64,000 nucleotides of DNA from Comamonadaceae bacterium OS-4 (lineage in GTDB: Bacteria; Pseudomonadota; Gammaproteobacteria; Burkholderiales; Burkholderiaceae_C). Both the position numbers and the translations under genes were made by a program. The notes below the pieces were generated by a model, which searched no databases, had not been told where the DNA came from, and saw only the letters and a program-made list of their open reading frames with translations. Where the stretch lies: positions 3,618,501-3,682,500 of the forward strand of contig AP026970.1 of assembly GCA_027924025.1 (NCBI GenBank), read 5' to 3'. Every line of letters begins with the position of its first letter. Position 1 is the stretch's first letter. This document shows, piece after piece, positions 55,217 through 63,601 of the stretch.

Positions 55217-55244
55217 ATTATATGCATGCAGGAATAAAAGTCAA
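55217..55244 (-). promoter_or_regulatory. Near-consensus sigma-70 promoter
   Basis: Minus-strand TTGACT-N16-TATAAT, one base off consensus in the -35, perfect -10. It points at the small-protein and RRM genes and is the best sigma-70 match noticed in the window. Confidence 0.75.
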
Positions 55245-55391
55245 CTCATTTATTCTCAATAGTTATAAACAGCACTTTTGCCCCGGGTACGACAGCGCAC
55301 CGACAGCCCCCAGCGCCCCGCCTAAGGTGCAGCTTGTGCAACCTTTGTTGCATGCCGGTGATGAGCCGGACCACCCTTTCAGGAGCCACTC

Positions 55392-55583
55392 ATGAGTATC
55401 AACAAAGACCAAATCAAAGGACGCACAGAAGAAGCCAAGGGCAAGGTCAAAGAGGTCGTCGGCAAAGCTGTGGGTAACAAGTCCCTCGAGGTCAAAGGCA
55501 ACGTCCAAAAGAACCTGGGCGCGGTGCGCGCCTCGGTGGGCGATGCCAAAGAAAGTGTTGCCAAAGCCATCAAGCGCTCCTAA
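55392..55583 (+). CDS. CsbD family protein
   Basis: A 63-residue, highly charged protein (MSINKDQIKGRTEEAKGKVK) of the CsbD/YjbJ general-stress family. AGGAG lies just upstream. Function is unknown, but members rise in stationary phase and under osmotic stress. Confidence 0.92.
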   Translation: MSINKDQIKGRTEEAKGKVKEVVGKAVGNKSLEVKGNVQKNLGAVRASVGDAKESVAKAIKRS

Positions 55584-55614
55584 AACCTGCGGCATGAGCC
55601 CCTCAGAACCACCT

Positions 55615-56154
55615 ATGCCACTCCTCTCGATCCAACAGAGCCGTTTCGCGTACTTTGCAGACTTCGGAGTTTATGGCGTGTGCGTGGCAGCGCTGGCGGC
55701 GTTTCTGGGCCTTGCAGCGCCCCACGACTTGCAGTGGCAGTTGGTGGCTTGGGCGCTGGGCGGGTTGGGTGGCTGGACCTTGATTGAATATGGCCTGCAC
55801 CGCTTTGTGCTGCACCGGCTGCCCCCGTTTCAGGCCATGCACGAACAGCACCACCGCCACCCGCACGACTACATCGGCACCCCCACTTGTGTCACGCTCA
55901 CCCTGTTTGTGGTGCTGGCGTTTTTGCCGGCCTGGTGGCTGGCCAACCTGTGGATTGCCAGCGCCCTCAGCTTGGGTTTGCTGCTGGGGTACATCGCTTA
56001 TTCGATGACCCACCACGCGGCCCACCACTCCCGCTCGTCCAGCGAGTGGATGAAGCGCCGCAAACGGCTACACGGGCTGCACCACCAGCGCGGGCACACC
56101 CACCATTACGGCGTGAGCACCAGCCTGTGGGATCAGGTGTTTCGCACCGCATAA
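55615..56154 (+). CDS. Sterol-desaturase/fatty acid hydroxylase family protein
   Basis: A 179-residue membrane protein with the histidine clusters of the di-iron hydroxylase family: HRFVLH, HEQHHRHPHD, HHAAHH and HGLHHQRGHTHH. Such enzymes hydroxylate lipid chains or carotenoids with O2. The length fits the short 2-4 helix class. Start codon choice (55615 or 55594) is uncertain because neither has a good ribosome site. It ends 21 bases into the convergent nagA region but does not cover its stop. Confidence 0.8.
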   Translation: MPLLSIQQSRFAYFADFGVYGVCVAALAAFLGLAAPHDLQWQLVAWALGGLGGWTLIEYGLHRFVLHRLPPFQAMHEQHHRHPHDYIGTPTCVTLTLFVVLAFLPAWWLANLWIASALSLGLLLGYIAYSMTHHAAHHSRSSSEWMKRRKRLHGLHHQRGHTHHYGVSTSLWDQVFRTA

Positions 56155-57260
56155 CCCTCCACCACCACCGCCTGCACCTGCAGGTCGCGGTTGAGCACAA
56201 CCGCGTCGGCCCAAGCGCCGGGCTCTAGGCGACCGCGGTCCGCCAAGCCCATGTGGTCGGCGGCGAAGGTGGACACACGGCTGCTGGCATCCGCCAAGCT
56301 CAGGCCCAGTGTGTAGACGAGATTGCGCAGCGCCTGGTCCATGCTCAGCACCGAGCCGGCCAGCGTGCCATCAGCCAGGCGCACGCCGCCCATGCACTTG
56401 GTGACGGTGTGGCGGCCGAGCTTGTAATCACCATCGGGCATGCCGGCGGCGGATGTGGAGTCGGTCACGCAATACAGCTTGGGAATAGCCCGCAGCGCCG
56501 CGTGAATAGCGCCGGGGTGCACATGCAACAGGTCGGGGATGACCTCTGCAAACTCGGCATGCGCCAGCGCCGCACCCACCATGCCGGGCTCGCGGTGGTG
56601 CAAAGCCGACATGGCGTTGAACAAATGGGTAAAGCCCGTGGCCCCGCAGCGCAGCGCGGCCACGCCCTGCTCGTAGCTGCCGGTGGTGTGGCCCAGCTGC
56701 ACCTTAAAGCCCTCGGCCACCAGCTGCGCAATCAGTGCGTCGTTACCACCCACTTCGGGCGCAAGGGTGATCAGGCGGATGGGCGCGAGCGCATGCAGAC
56801 GGTGAATTTCGTCAAAACTCGCTGGCCGCGCAAACGGCGGCTGCGCGCCTAAGCGGGCCTCACTGATGTATGGCCCCTCGAGGTGCACACCCAGCACCCG
56901 GGCGGCGTCGCGCGCGGGTGCGGTGCACAAGGGGGCGAGTGCGGCAAAGGCGGCATCGAGGTCGCTTTGCGGCGCGGTCATGGTGGTGGCCAAAAGCGAG
57001 GTGGTGCCGTGCTGCGCATGCAGGCGCGCCACATGCCAAGCGGCATCGCCACCTTCCATGATGTCGTGCCCCGCACCGCCATGCACATGCAGGTCAATGA
57101 AGCCGGGCAGCACGATGGGCGCACTGCCCTCGCGCACTTGGGCCTCGCTCACCTGTTCGCCGGTGATGCCGGCAATGCGGCCGTCTGCGGCCATGTGCAG
57201 GCTGCCGTGCACAAAGCCAGCGGGGGTGAGGATGTGGCCTTGCAAAGAGGTGGCGCTCAT
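56133..57260 (-). CDS. nagA: N-acetylglucosamine-6-phosphate deacetylase
   Basis: A 375-residue amidohydrolase that converts GlcNAc-6-phosphate to glucosamine-6-phosphate and acetate. The metal motif HVHGGAGHD, catalytic HLEGPYI, GHTTGSYEQG, NAMSALHHREPG and VTDSTSAAGMPDG are intact. It overlaps the GntR gene by four bases and the convergent hydroxylase gene by 22. Start at 57260 matches the coupling ATG. Confidence 0.94.
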   Translation of the reverse strand: MSATSLQGHILTPAGFVHGSLHMAADGRIAGITGEQVSEAQVREGSAPIVLPGFIDLHVHGGAGHDIMEGGDAAWHVARLHAQHGTTSLLATTMTAPQSDLDAAFAALAPLCTAPARDAARVLGVHLEGPYISEARLGAQPPFARPASFDEIHRLHALAPIRLITLAPEVGGNDALIAQLVAEGFKVQLGHTTGSYEQGVAALRCGATGFTHLFNAMSALHHREPGMVGAALAHAEFAEVIPDLLHVHPGAIHAALRAIPKLYCVTDSTSAAGMPDGDYKLGRHTVTKCMGGVRLADGTLAGSVLSMDQALRNLVYTLGLSLADASSRVSTFAADHMGLADRGRLEPGAWADAVVLNRDLQVQAVVVEGYAVRNT

Positions 57261-57997
57261 GGGGTGCTCCGGAGTTCGGCCACAAAGGCGTAGTAGTCGC
57301 TGCGGCAATAGGTTTGGGTGAATTCAATGGCTGCGCCATCGGCCCTGTGGGCCACGCGGCTGACCCACAAAAGCGCAGCGCCTTCGGGCACTTGCAGGTG
57401 GGCAGCCATGTCGGCGGTGGCGTTGATGGCGCGCAGGTGCTGCACCGCGCGCACGGGGGCTACACCGCTGCGGGCCAGGTGCAAATACAGCGAACCGTCC
57501 AGCTCCTGCGGGCGGGGCAACACCGGCAGGGGCAGCGCACTGTGCTCGTAAGCCATGGGCACGCCATCGGCCAGACGCAAGCGCAGCAGGCGCGCCACCT
57601 TGGCACCACGCGGCAGGCCCAGCGCCTCGCGCTCTTGGGGGGTGGCGGTGCCGGTTTCGCGGGTGATCCACTGGCTGGCTGGCACATAGCCGCGCTGGCG
57701 CAGCTCTTCAGAAAAGCTGGCCAGCTTGCTGGTGGGCTGCTCGATGCGCGGGGCAATAAAGTTGCCAGAGCCATGGCGGCGCAGCACCAGGCCCTGCTCC
57801 ACCAGTACCGCAATCGCCTTGCGCGCCGTGATGCGCGACACCCCCAGCGACTCGCACAGCACCCGCTCTGACGGCAGTGCCTGGTCTACCCGGTAGGTGC
57901 CCGCAAGAATGCCTGCCGTCAACTGGCGGGCCAGTTGCTGGTACAGCGGGGAGGTGTCTTCGGGGCTGAGTTCAGCGTTGGGTGAAGTGGCAGACAA
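57257..57997 (-). CDS. GntR/UTRA family regulator (NagR/NagQ-like)
   Basis: A 246-residue regulator: N-terminal winged helix (PLYQQLARQLTAGILAGTYR; LPSERVLCESLGVSRITARKA) and a C-terminal UTRA ligand domain. It is coupled to nagA, so it likely responds to GlcNAc-6-P or GlcN-6-P. The start is TTG at 57997; no ATG precedes the DNA-binding helix. An inverted repeat lies 22-49 bases upstream. Confidence 0.88.
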   Translation of the reverse strand: MSATSPNAELSPEDTSPLYQQLARQLTAGILAGTYRVDQALPSERVLCESLGVSRITARKAIAVLVEQGLVLRRHGSGNFIAPRIEQPTSKLASFSEELRQRGYVPASQWITRETGTATPQEREALGLPRGAKVARLLRLRLADGVPMAYEHSALPLPVLPRPQELDGSLYLHLARSGVAPVRAVQHLRAINATADMAAHLQVPEGAALLWVSRVAHRADGAAIEFTQTYCRSDYYAFVAELRSTP

Positions 57998-58018
57998 GGT
58001 GCAGGGGCGAGCTGGTGT

Positions 58019-58046
58019 GAAGTGGTCTTTATTGTATTACCACTTC
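58019..58046. promoter_or_regulatory. Inverted repeat upstream of nagR (probable operator)
   Basis: GAAGTGGT-N12-ACCACTTC, perfect 8-base arms, lies in the nagR upstream gap. The TGGT/ACCA cores resemble sites of GntR/HutC-type amino-sugar regulators. A TACAAT -10-like hexamer lies inside it on the minus strand. Confidence 0.55.
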
Positions 58047-58054
58047 AATACCAG

Positions 58055-59917
58055 TTACCAACCCGAGGGCTGGGCCAGCACCACCCGGTTGCGGCCCTGG
58101 GCCTTGGCCTCGTAGAGGGCGTTGTCGGCATTGCCCAGCAGGTTGTCGGGGCTGCTCTCGGGGCCGGGCACCGTATATGCCACACCGCAGCTCAGGGTCA
58201 CAAAGCCCTCTTCAGACAGCGGGTGCAACATGGCCAGCTCGCGCACCGCATCGCAGGCACGCTGAGCCATTTGCAGGGCCTGGGGGCCATCGTTGCCGGG
58301 GGCGATGATCACAAACTCCTCGCCGCCATAGCGGGCCACCAAATCGCTGGCGCGGCTCACACCGCTGATCGCCAGGGCCACGGCGCGCAGGCACTCGTCG
58401 CCGGCCTGGTGGCCAAAGTGGTCGTTGTAGCGCTTGAACCAGTCCACATCCAGCATCACCAGCGCCAAGGGCTGGCCCACCCGCTCCAGCCGCGCCCACT
58501 CTTTGTGCAGCACCTGGTCAAAGTGGCGGCGGTTGGCAATGCCGGTCAGGCCATCCACCATGCTCAAGGCCTCTAGCCGGGCGTTGGCTGCTTGCAGTTG
58601 GCGGGTGCGCTTTTCGACGCGGTAGGCCAGCTCTTTTTCAGAGGCCTGCAGGGTATCGACCAGCTGGTCTTGAATGGCTACCAGCTCGTTCTGGGCGCTC
58701 ATTTTTTCGCGGCGCATTTCGTTAAAGCGATCTGCAAGCGCGAGGGCCAGCACCAGCATTTCAAACACCGAGCCCAGCTGCAAACCGTCTACGGTAAAGA
58801 CGTTGGTGGGCGCCCAGCCATAGGCGCGCAACACCGCCAACAAGGTGCCGGCCAGCAACAAACTAAACGCCCCCAGCTGGAAAAACGCCGCCCGCATCCG
58901 CCGGATGGAGCCCCACACCGCCACCCCGCCGTAAAACAAAATGGTGAACCCGAAAAACGCAGTGCCGTAAGGCGCCACCACCGGCAAGGCAAACCAATAG
59001 GCCACGGGCGCCAGCACATGCACCCACGTCATCAGCTGCATCACGCTGTCGACCCGTGGCATGGTCCGCGGGGTATCCAACATGCGCCGGGTGAACGGGT
59101 AAAACGCCGCCAGCGTGAAAGAGATCGCCGTAAAAAACGAGAAATTGCCCCACACCAAGCTCGCCGGCCACAGATATTGCGCGCCCAAACCGGTCTTGGA
59201 GGCCACGGTCACCGCCATGGCCAGCACAAAGATCACGTAGTAGATGTAAATGCGGTCCCGGATAGCGAGCCACAGCAACAGGTTAAACAGCACCATGGCG
59301 CTGGCCATGCCGAAATACCAGCCCTGCACCATGTACTCCGGGCGGCTGGCAATGTCGAAATCGTGCGGCTCCCAGAGGCGCAAGGGCACGATCAGCGAGG
59401 AACTGTTTTGCACCCGCATGTACACCACCTGCTCGGACTGCGGGCTCACGCTAAGCGGGAATACAAAGTGGCGGTGTGGGTACGGCCGGTTGCCAAAGGG
59501 AGCGTCACCCCCGGTCACCATGGCCTTGTAGTTGCCCGAGGCATCAGGCACATACAGCGACACGCTGGAAATGCGCGCATTGCTCACCTCCAGCAACTGC
59601 TCTATGGGCCGCAGCTCGAGGTTGCGGATTGCCAAGCGCAACCAAAACGCCGAGCGGCTGTAGCCGAGCGACAGCCCTTTGGCGACCTCGGCCCCTTTCT
59701 CAAAACCACCCGCGCGGTCTGCGGCCAACACCTCGGCCAGGGTGAATGCGCCCGACACGTCTTCGAGCACCGCCACCGCCGGTCCCGGGTCCACGCTGCC
59801 GGAACCCGGCGCTCGCACATCCACTGCAGCTGCCGACACCCAGAGTGGCAGCAGCATCAGGCAATAAGCTATAAATTTGATAGCTACCCGCGCAGGATAA
59901 ATGAGCGCCAGAGGCAT
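58055..59917 (-). CDS. 7TM-DISM diguanylate cyclase
   Basis: A 620-residue protein with a signal/anchor, a periplasmic 7TMR-DISMED2 domain (about 45-180), seven membrane helices (about 190-400), a short coiled linker and a GGDEF domain. The active site is GGEEF (in ARYGGEEFVII) and the inhibitory RxxD site (RASD) lies five residues upstream, so c-di-GMP should be made and feedback-limited. I placed the start at the ATG at 59917; the start and first 19 residues are coded by a dispersed repeat. A TTG at 60022 and an ATG at 59950 are alternatives. Confidence 0.87.
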   Translation of the reverse strand: MPLALIYPARVAIKFIAYCLMLLPLWVSAAAVDVRAPGSGSVDPGPAVAVLEDVSGAFTLAEVLAADRAGGFEKGAEVAKGLSLGYSRSAFWLRLAIRNLELRPIEQLLEVSNARISSVSLYVPDASGNYKAMVTGGDAPFGNRPYPHRHFVFPLSVSPQSEQVVYMRVQNSSSLIVPLRLWEPHDFDIASRPEYMVQGWYFGMASAMVLFNLLLWLAIRDRIYIYYVIFVLAMAVTVASKTGLGAQYLWPASLVWGNFSFFTAISFTLAAFYPFTRRMLDTPRTMPRVDSVMQLMTWVHVLAPVAYWFALPVVAPYGTAFFGFTILFYGGVAVWGSIRRMRAAFFQLGAFSLLLAGTLLAVLRAYGWAPTNVFTVDGLQLGSVFEMLVLALALADRFNEMRREKMSAQNELVAIQDQLVDTLQASEKELAYRVEKRTRQLQAANARLEALSMVDGLTGIANRRHFDQVLHKEWARLERVGQPLALVMLDVDWFKRYNDHFGHQAGDECLRAVALAISGVSRASDLVARYGGEEFVIIAPGNDGPQALQMAQRACDAVRELAMLHPLSEEGFVTLSCGVAYTVPGPESSPDNLLGNADNALYEAKAQGRNRVVLAQPSGW

Positions 59918-59926
59918 ATTTGGCTC
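59866..59926 (+). repeat. Dispersed ~60-bp repeat, copy D (over the cyclase start)
   Basis: AAGCTAT...GATAGCTACCCGCGCAGG, then GAGCGCCAGAGGCATATTTGGC, matching copy B. The minus-strand reading supplies the proposed start codon and the beginning of the signal peptide of the diguanylate cyclase. Confidence 0.7.
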
Positions 59927-60096
59927 GAAATTTGATGGCGTTACCAGCATGGTAGCGGAATCAGGCCCGGAGAGGTAGCCGACTATTACTCGCGCAAAAT
60001 CAGTGAAACTCGCAAGCGCCAAAACTGGAAATTGTGCTTTTATGCGGGCATGATGGCAGCCATCTAAAAAAATGCATTCAGGGTGGCAGGTAGTTC

Positions 60097-61932
60097 ATGG
60101 CGACATTGATTCCGGCAATTAGCGCGTGCGTTTCGCGCATGACCAGTGGTGAACGCAGGGTGGCCGAGCGGCTGGAGCAAAAGCTCGATGACGACTACCT
60201 GCTCTGGTACGACGTGCCCATGGGCCCGCGCAACACCCATCCCGACTTTTGTGTGCTGCACCCGCGGCGCGGCATCCTGGTGCTGGAGGTGAAAGACTGG
60301 AAGCTCAGCACCATCCAGCAGGCCGATAAACAGACCTGGGAAATCATCCCCGACGGCATCCCCAAAACCGTGGCCAACCCGCTGGAGCAAGCCCGGCAAT
60401 ACGCCCAAACGGTGGTGACCGCCCTGCAACGCGACAAGCAGCTCATTCAAACCGAAGGCGCACACGCGGGCAAAGTGGCTTTTCCGTGGAGCTATGGCGT
60501 GGTGTTGACCGAAATCACCCGCAAACAGTTTGAAGCCGCCGAACTGCACCACGCCATCGAACCCCACCGCGTGCTCTGCAAAGACGAAATGCTGGAGAGT
60601 GGGGAGGCCGAAGACCTGCAAAGCCGCTTGTGGGACATGTTCCCCTACGGCATGCGCGGCACGCTCAGCCTGCCCCAAATCGACCGGGTGCGCTGGATCA
60701 TGTTCCCGCAAGTGCGGGTGCAAACCAGCGGCGACTTGTTTGACGACAACGATGCCGAGGCCGAGCTGCCCGACATCATGCGGGTGATGGACCTGCAGCA
60801 AGAGCAGCTGGCTCGCAGCCTGGGCGACGGGCACCGCGTGATCCACGGCGTGGCGGGCTCGGGCAAAACCATGATCTTGGGCTACCGCGCCGAGTATCTG
60901 GCCCAAGCCAGCACCGCCAGCAGCAAGCCCATCTTGATCCTTTGCTTTAACGAGCCGCTGGGCGTGAAGCTGCACAGCGTCATGCAGACCAAAGGCCTGG
61001 GCGGTAAAGTGCATGTGCGGCATTTTCATAAATGGTGTCGCGAACAGCTGGTGGCCTTTGGGCAGACGCTGCCTGGTCAATCTAGCAGTGGGCGGTATGC
61101 CGAGGAACTGGTGCAAAAAGTGATTGCGGGCGTGGACCGCAAGCAAATCCCCAGCGGTCAATACCAAGCGGTGATGATCGACGAGGGCCACGACTTCGCA
61201 CCCGAATGGCTCAAGCTCGTGACCCAGATGGTGGACCCCACCACCAACAGCCTGCTGGTGCTGTACGACGACGCGCAAAGCATTTACGAACGCGCGCGCA
61301 GCAAACAGTTCAGCTTCAAGAGCGTGGGCATTCAGGCGCAGGGGCGCACCACCATCCTGAAGATCAACTACCGCAACACCCGCCAGATATTGCACACCGC
61401 CAGCCTGGTGGCGGCAGACCTGCTGACCGCAGACGACAAAGACGACGACGGCATCCCCCTGCTCAAACCCGTGAGCTGCGGGCGCGAGGGGCAAGAGCCC
61501 CTCATCATCAAACTGCCCACCCTGCAAGCCGAGGTGGAAGCCATTGCCGACCACTTTGCCGCCGCGCACAAAGAGGGCTTTGCCTGGGGCGACATGGCCG
61601 TGCTGTGCGCAGACACCAAAACGCGGGGCCTGTGCGCCCGCACCCTGGCACAACGCAAGCTGCCGGTAGAGAACCGGCTTGGAACTGGTGACTTTGACCC
61701 CACTAGCAACAAGATCAAGGTGATGACCATGAAGGTCAGCAAGGGCCTGGAATTCCCCGTGGTGGCGCTACCCGGCGTGGGGCATATGCCAGCAAAAGGG
61801 GAGGATGAAATGGAGGCGGCGCGGGTGTTTTATGTCGCTGCAACGAGGGCGACGCAGAAATTGATTATGGGAGTGGGTGGCGATAGTGGCTTTGGGAACC
61901 GTCTCAGCCTGTCTGGAAACCAAAGAACTTAA
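60097..61932 (+). CDS. NERD nuclease-domain UvrD-like helicase
   Basis: A 611-residue protein. The N-terminal NERD domain (about 15-125; PDFCVLHPRRG and VLEVKDW) has a PD-(D/E)XK-like nuclease core. It is followed by a superfamily-1 helicase: Walker A GVAGSGKTM (about 248), Walker B MIDEGHDF, motif IV NYRNTRQIL, motif V MKVSKGLEFPVV and motif VI YVAATRATQKL. It likely unwinds and cuts DNA. It is 79 bases upstream of hsdM and may belong to the same defence cluster. Confidence 0.88.
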   Translation: MATLIPAISACVSRMTSGERRVAERLEQKLDDDYLLWYDVPMGPRNTHPDFCVLHPRRGILVLEVKDWKLSTIQQADKQTWEIIPDGIPKTVANPLEQARQYAQTVVTALQRDKQLIQTEGAHAGKVAFPWSYGVVLTEITRKQFEAAELHHAIEPHRVLCKDEMLESGEAEDLQSRLWDMFPYGMRGTLSLPQIDRVRWIMFPQVRVQTSGDLFDDNDAEAELPDIMRVMDLQQEQLARSLGDGHRVIHGVAGSGKTMILGYRAEYLAQASTASSKPILILCFNEPLGVKLHSVMQTKGLGGKVHVRHFHKWCREQLVAFGQTLPGQSSSGRYAEELVQKVIAGVDRKQIPSGQYQAVMIDEGHDFAPEWLKLVTQMVDPTTNSLLVLYDDAQSIYERARSKQFSFKSVGIQAQGRTTILKINYRNTRQILHTASLVAADLLTADDKDDDGIPLLKPVSCGREGQEPLIIKLPTLQAEVEAIADHFAAAHKEGFAWGDMAVLCADTKTRGLCARTLAQRKLPVENRLGTGDFDPTSNKIKVMTMKVSKGLEFPVVALPGVGHMPAKGEDEMEAARVFYVAATRATQKLIMGVGGDSGFGNRLSLSGNQRT

Positions 61933-62011
61933 GTGGACTAGATATCACAGCAGACGCCCGTCGAAGGCAAAATGTCCGCTTTTCCCCCTAAGCCTTATTC
62001 GACTGCCTTTA

Positions 62012-63601
62012 ATGCCTCACTTAATAAAGCCAGCAACATCCGAGATCGTTGCCAAGCTCTGGAACTTATGCAATGTATTGCGTGACGATGGCGTTACTTA
62101 CCACCAGTACGTCAACGAATTGACGTATTTGCTGTTCCTGAAAATGATGCAGGAAACCAAAGAAGAGGCTTGTTTCGTAATCAGCCGACCTGAAAAAAAA
62201 AGAGGGGGTGCAGTTGTAGATGAACAAGGAACGCTCTGGGCCGACTTGGTTGGAGCCACTTCCGCAGACCGGTTGTCTGTTTATCAAGATTTGCTGCATA
62301 ACTACAGCCACCACGGGAAGGGCATCATTCGGCAGGTCTATGCGGGTGCCAGCACCATCATCACCAAGCCCTCGACCCTCTCCATGCTGGTCACAGAAAT
62401 CGACAAAATCAACTGGCATAACGTTGATCGTGACGATTTGGGAGACCTCTATGAAGGTCTGCTGGCACGTAACGCCAGCGAGAAAAAGAGTGGTGCGGGC
62501 CAGTATTTCACTCCACGCGATTTGATTGACAGCATCGTCGCTGTTATGCGACCTACGCTAAATGACGTTATTCAAGACCCAACGGCTGGGACGGCTGGTT
62601 TTTTGATTGCTGCCAACAACTATTTGCGGGATCACTACCCGCCTGCAAAACGGTCGAAGGCACAGGTTGAAAAGCACCGGTCCTGCACTTTCTATGGCAT
62701 AGAGCTGGTGCAAGACACACACCGATTGGCGCTCATGAACATGCTGCTGCACGGTATTGAAGGCGGCATACAGTTTGGTGACACCCTAGGCGAAGAAGGC
62801 ACCCGCCTGCCACAGGCCACGCTCATTTTGAGCAACCCGCCTTTTGGCACAAAAAAAGGCGGCGGTCTGCCCACCCGCACCGACCTGCCCTACCCCACCA
62901 CCAACAAGCAACTCTGTTTTTTGCAGCACATTTACCGCAACCTAGCCCCCGGTGGCCGGGCTGCCGTGGTGCTGCCCGACAACGTGCTCTCAGGAAGTAA
63001 TGTCGGCGTCGACATACGCCGCGACCTGATGGACAAATGCAACCTGCACACCATATTGCGCCTGCCTACCGGCATCTTTTATGCCCCAGGCGTTAAAACC
63101 AACGTGCTGTTTTTTACACGAGGTAGAAAAGACACGGGCAACACCAAGGAATTGTGGGTGTACGACATGCGGGCTAACATGCCCCAGTTTGGCAAGCGCA
63201 ACCCCTTCGCCCGCGAGTATTTCCGCACCGCACCCGACGCACCGGCCAGCACGCCCCACGACAAGTTTGAAGACGTGTTTGGCAACGACCCCTGCGGCGG
63301 CCCCGCAGCCCTGGCGCAACGCGTGGACACGGGCGAAGCTGGTTGTTGGCGCAAATTCACCCGCGAGCAAATCATGGTCCGTGGCGACAACCTGGACATA
63401 AGCTGGCTCAAAGACGACAGCGCCAAAGCATCAGACACCCAGCGCGATGAACCTGCAATGGTGGCCCGTATGGTGATGCGTGAGCTCAACGGCGCCATGG
63501 CCGACCTGCGCAGCTTGCTGGAAGAGCTTGGCGAAGACCCAGATGCTTCGTTGGATGACCTGCTGGTTGACGACACAACGGCAGACGAGGCCCAGCCATG
63601 A
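62012..63601 (+). CDS. hsdM: Type I restriction-modification DNA methylase subunit
   Basis: A 529-residue N6-adenine methyltransferase. The HsdM N-terminal helical domain (LWNLCNVLRDDGVTYHQYVNE) is followed by SAM motif DPTAGTAGFL and the catalytic NPPFGTKKGGG. With HsdS it would methylate the host target. The ATG at 62012 was chosen because the upstream frame lacks coding character. It overlaps the next gene by four bases (ATGA). Confidence 0.93.
   Translation: MPHLIKPATSEIVAKLWNLCNVLRDDGVTYHQYVNELTYLLFLKMMQETKEEACFVISRPEKKRGGAVVDEQGTLWADLVGATSADRLSVYQDLLHNYSHHGKGIIRQVYAGASTIITKPSTLSMLVTEIDKINWHNVDRDDLGDLYEGLLARNASEKKSGAGQYFTPRDLIDSIVAVMRPTLNDVIQDPTAGTAGFLIAANNYLRDHYPPAKRSKAQVEKHRSCTFYGIELVQDTHRLALMNMLLHGIEGGIQFGDTLGEEGTRLPQATLILSNPPFGTKKGGGLPTRTDLPYPTTNKQLCFLQHIYRNLAPGGRAAVVLPDNVLSGSNVGVDIRRDLMDKCNLHTILRLPTGIFYAPGVKTNVLFFTRGRKDTGNTKELWVYDMRANMPQFGKRNPFAREYFRTAPDAPASTPHDKFEDVFGNDPCGGPAALAQRVDTGEAGCWRKFTREQIMVRGDNLDISWLKDDSAKASDTQRDEPAMVARMVMRELNGAMADLRSLLEELGEDPDASLDDLLVDDTTADEAQP

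Noticed and set aside
60064..61653. 529-residue leftward frame opposite the NERD-helicase
   Set aside because: The rightward protein has all helicase motifs in order; this frame has none.
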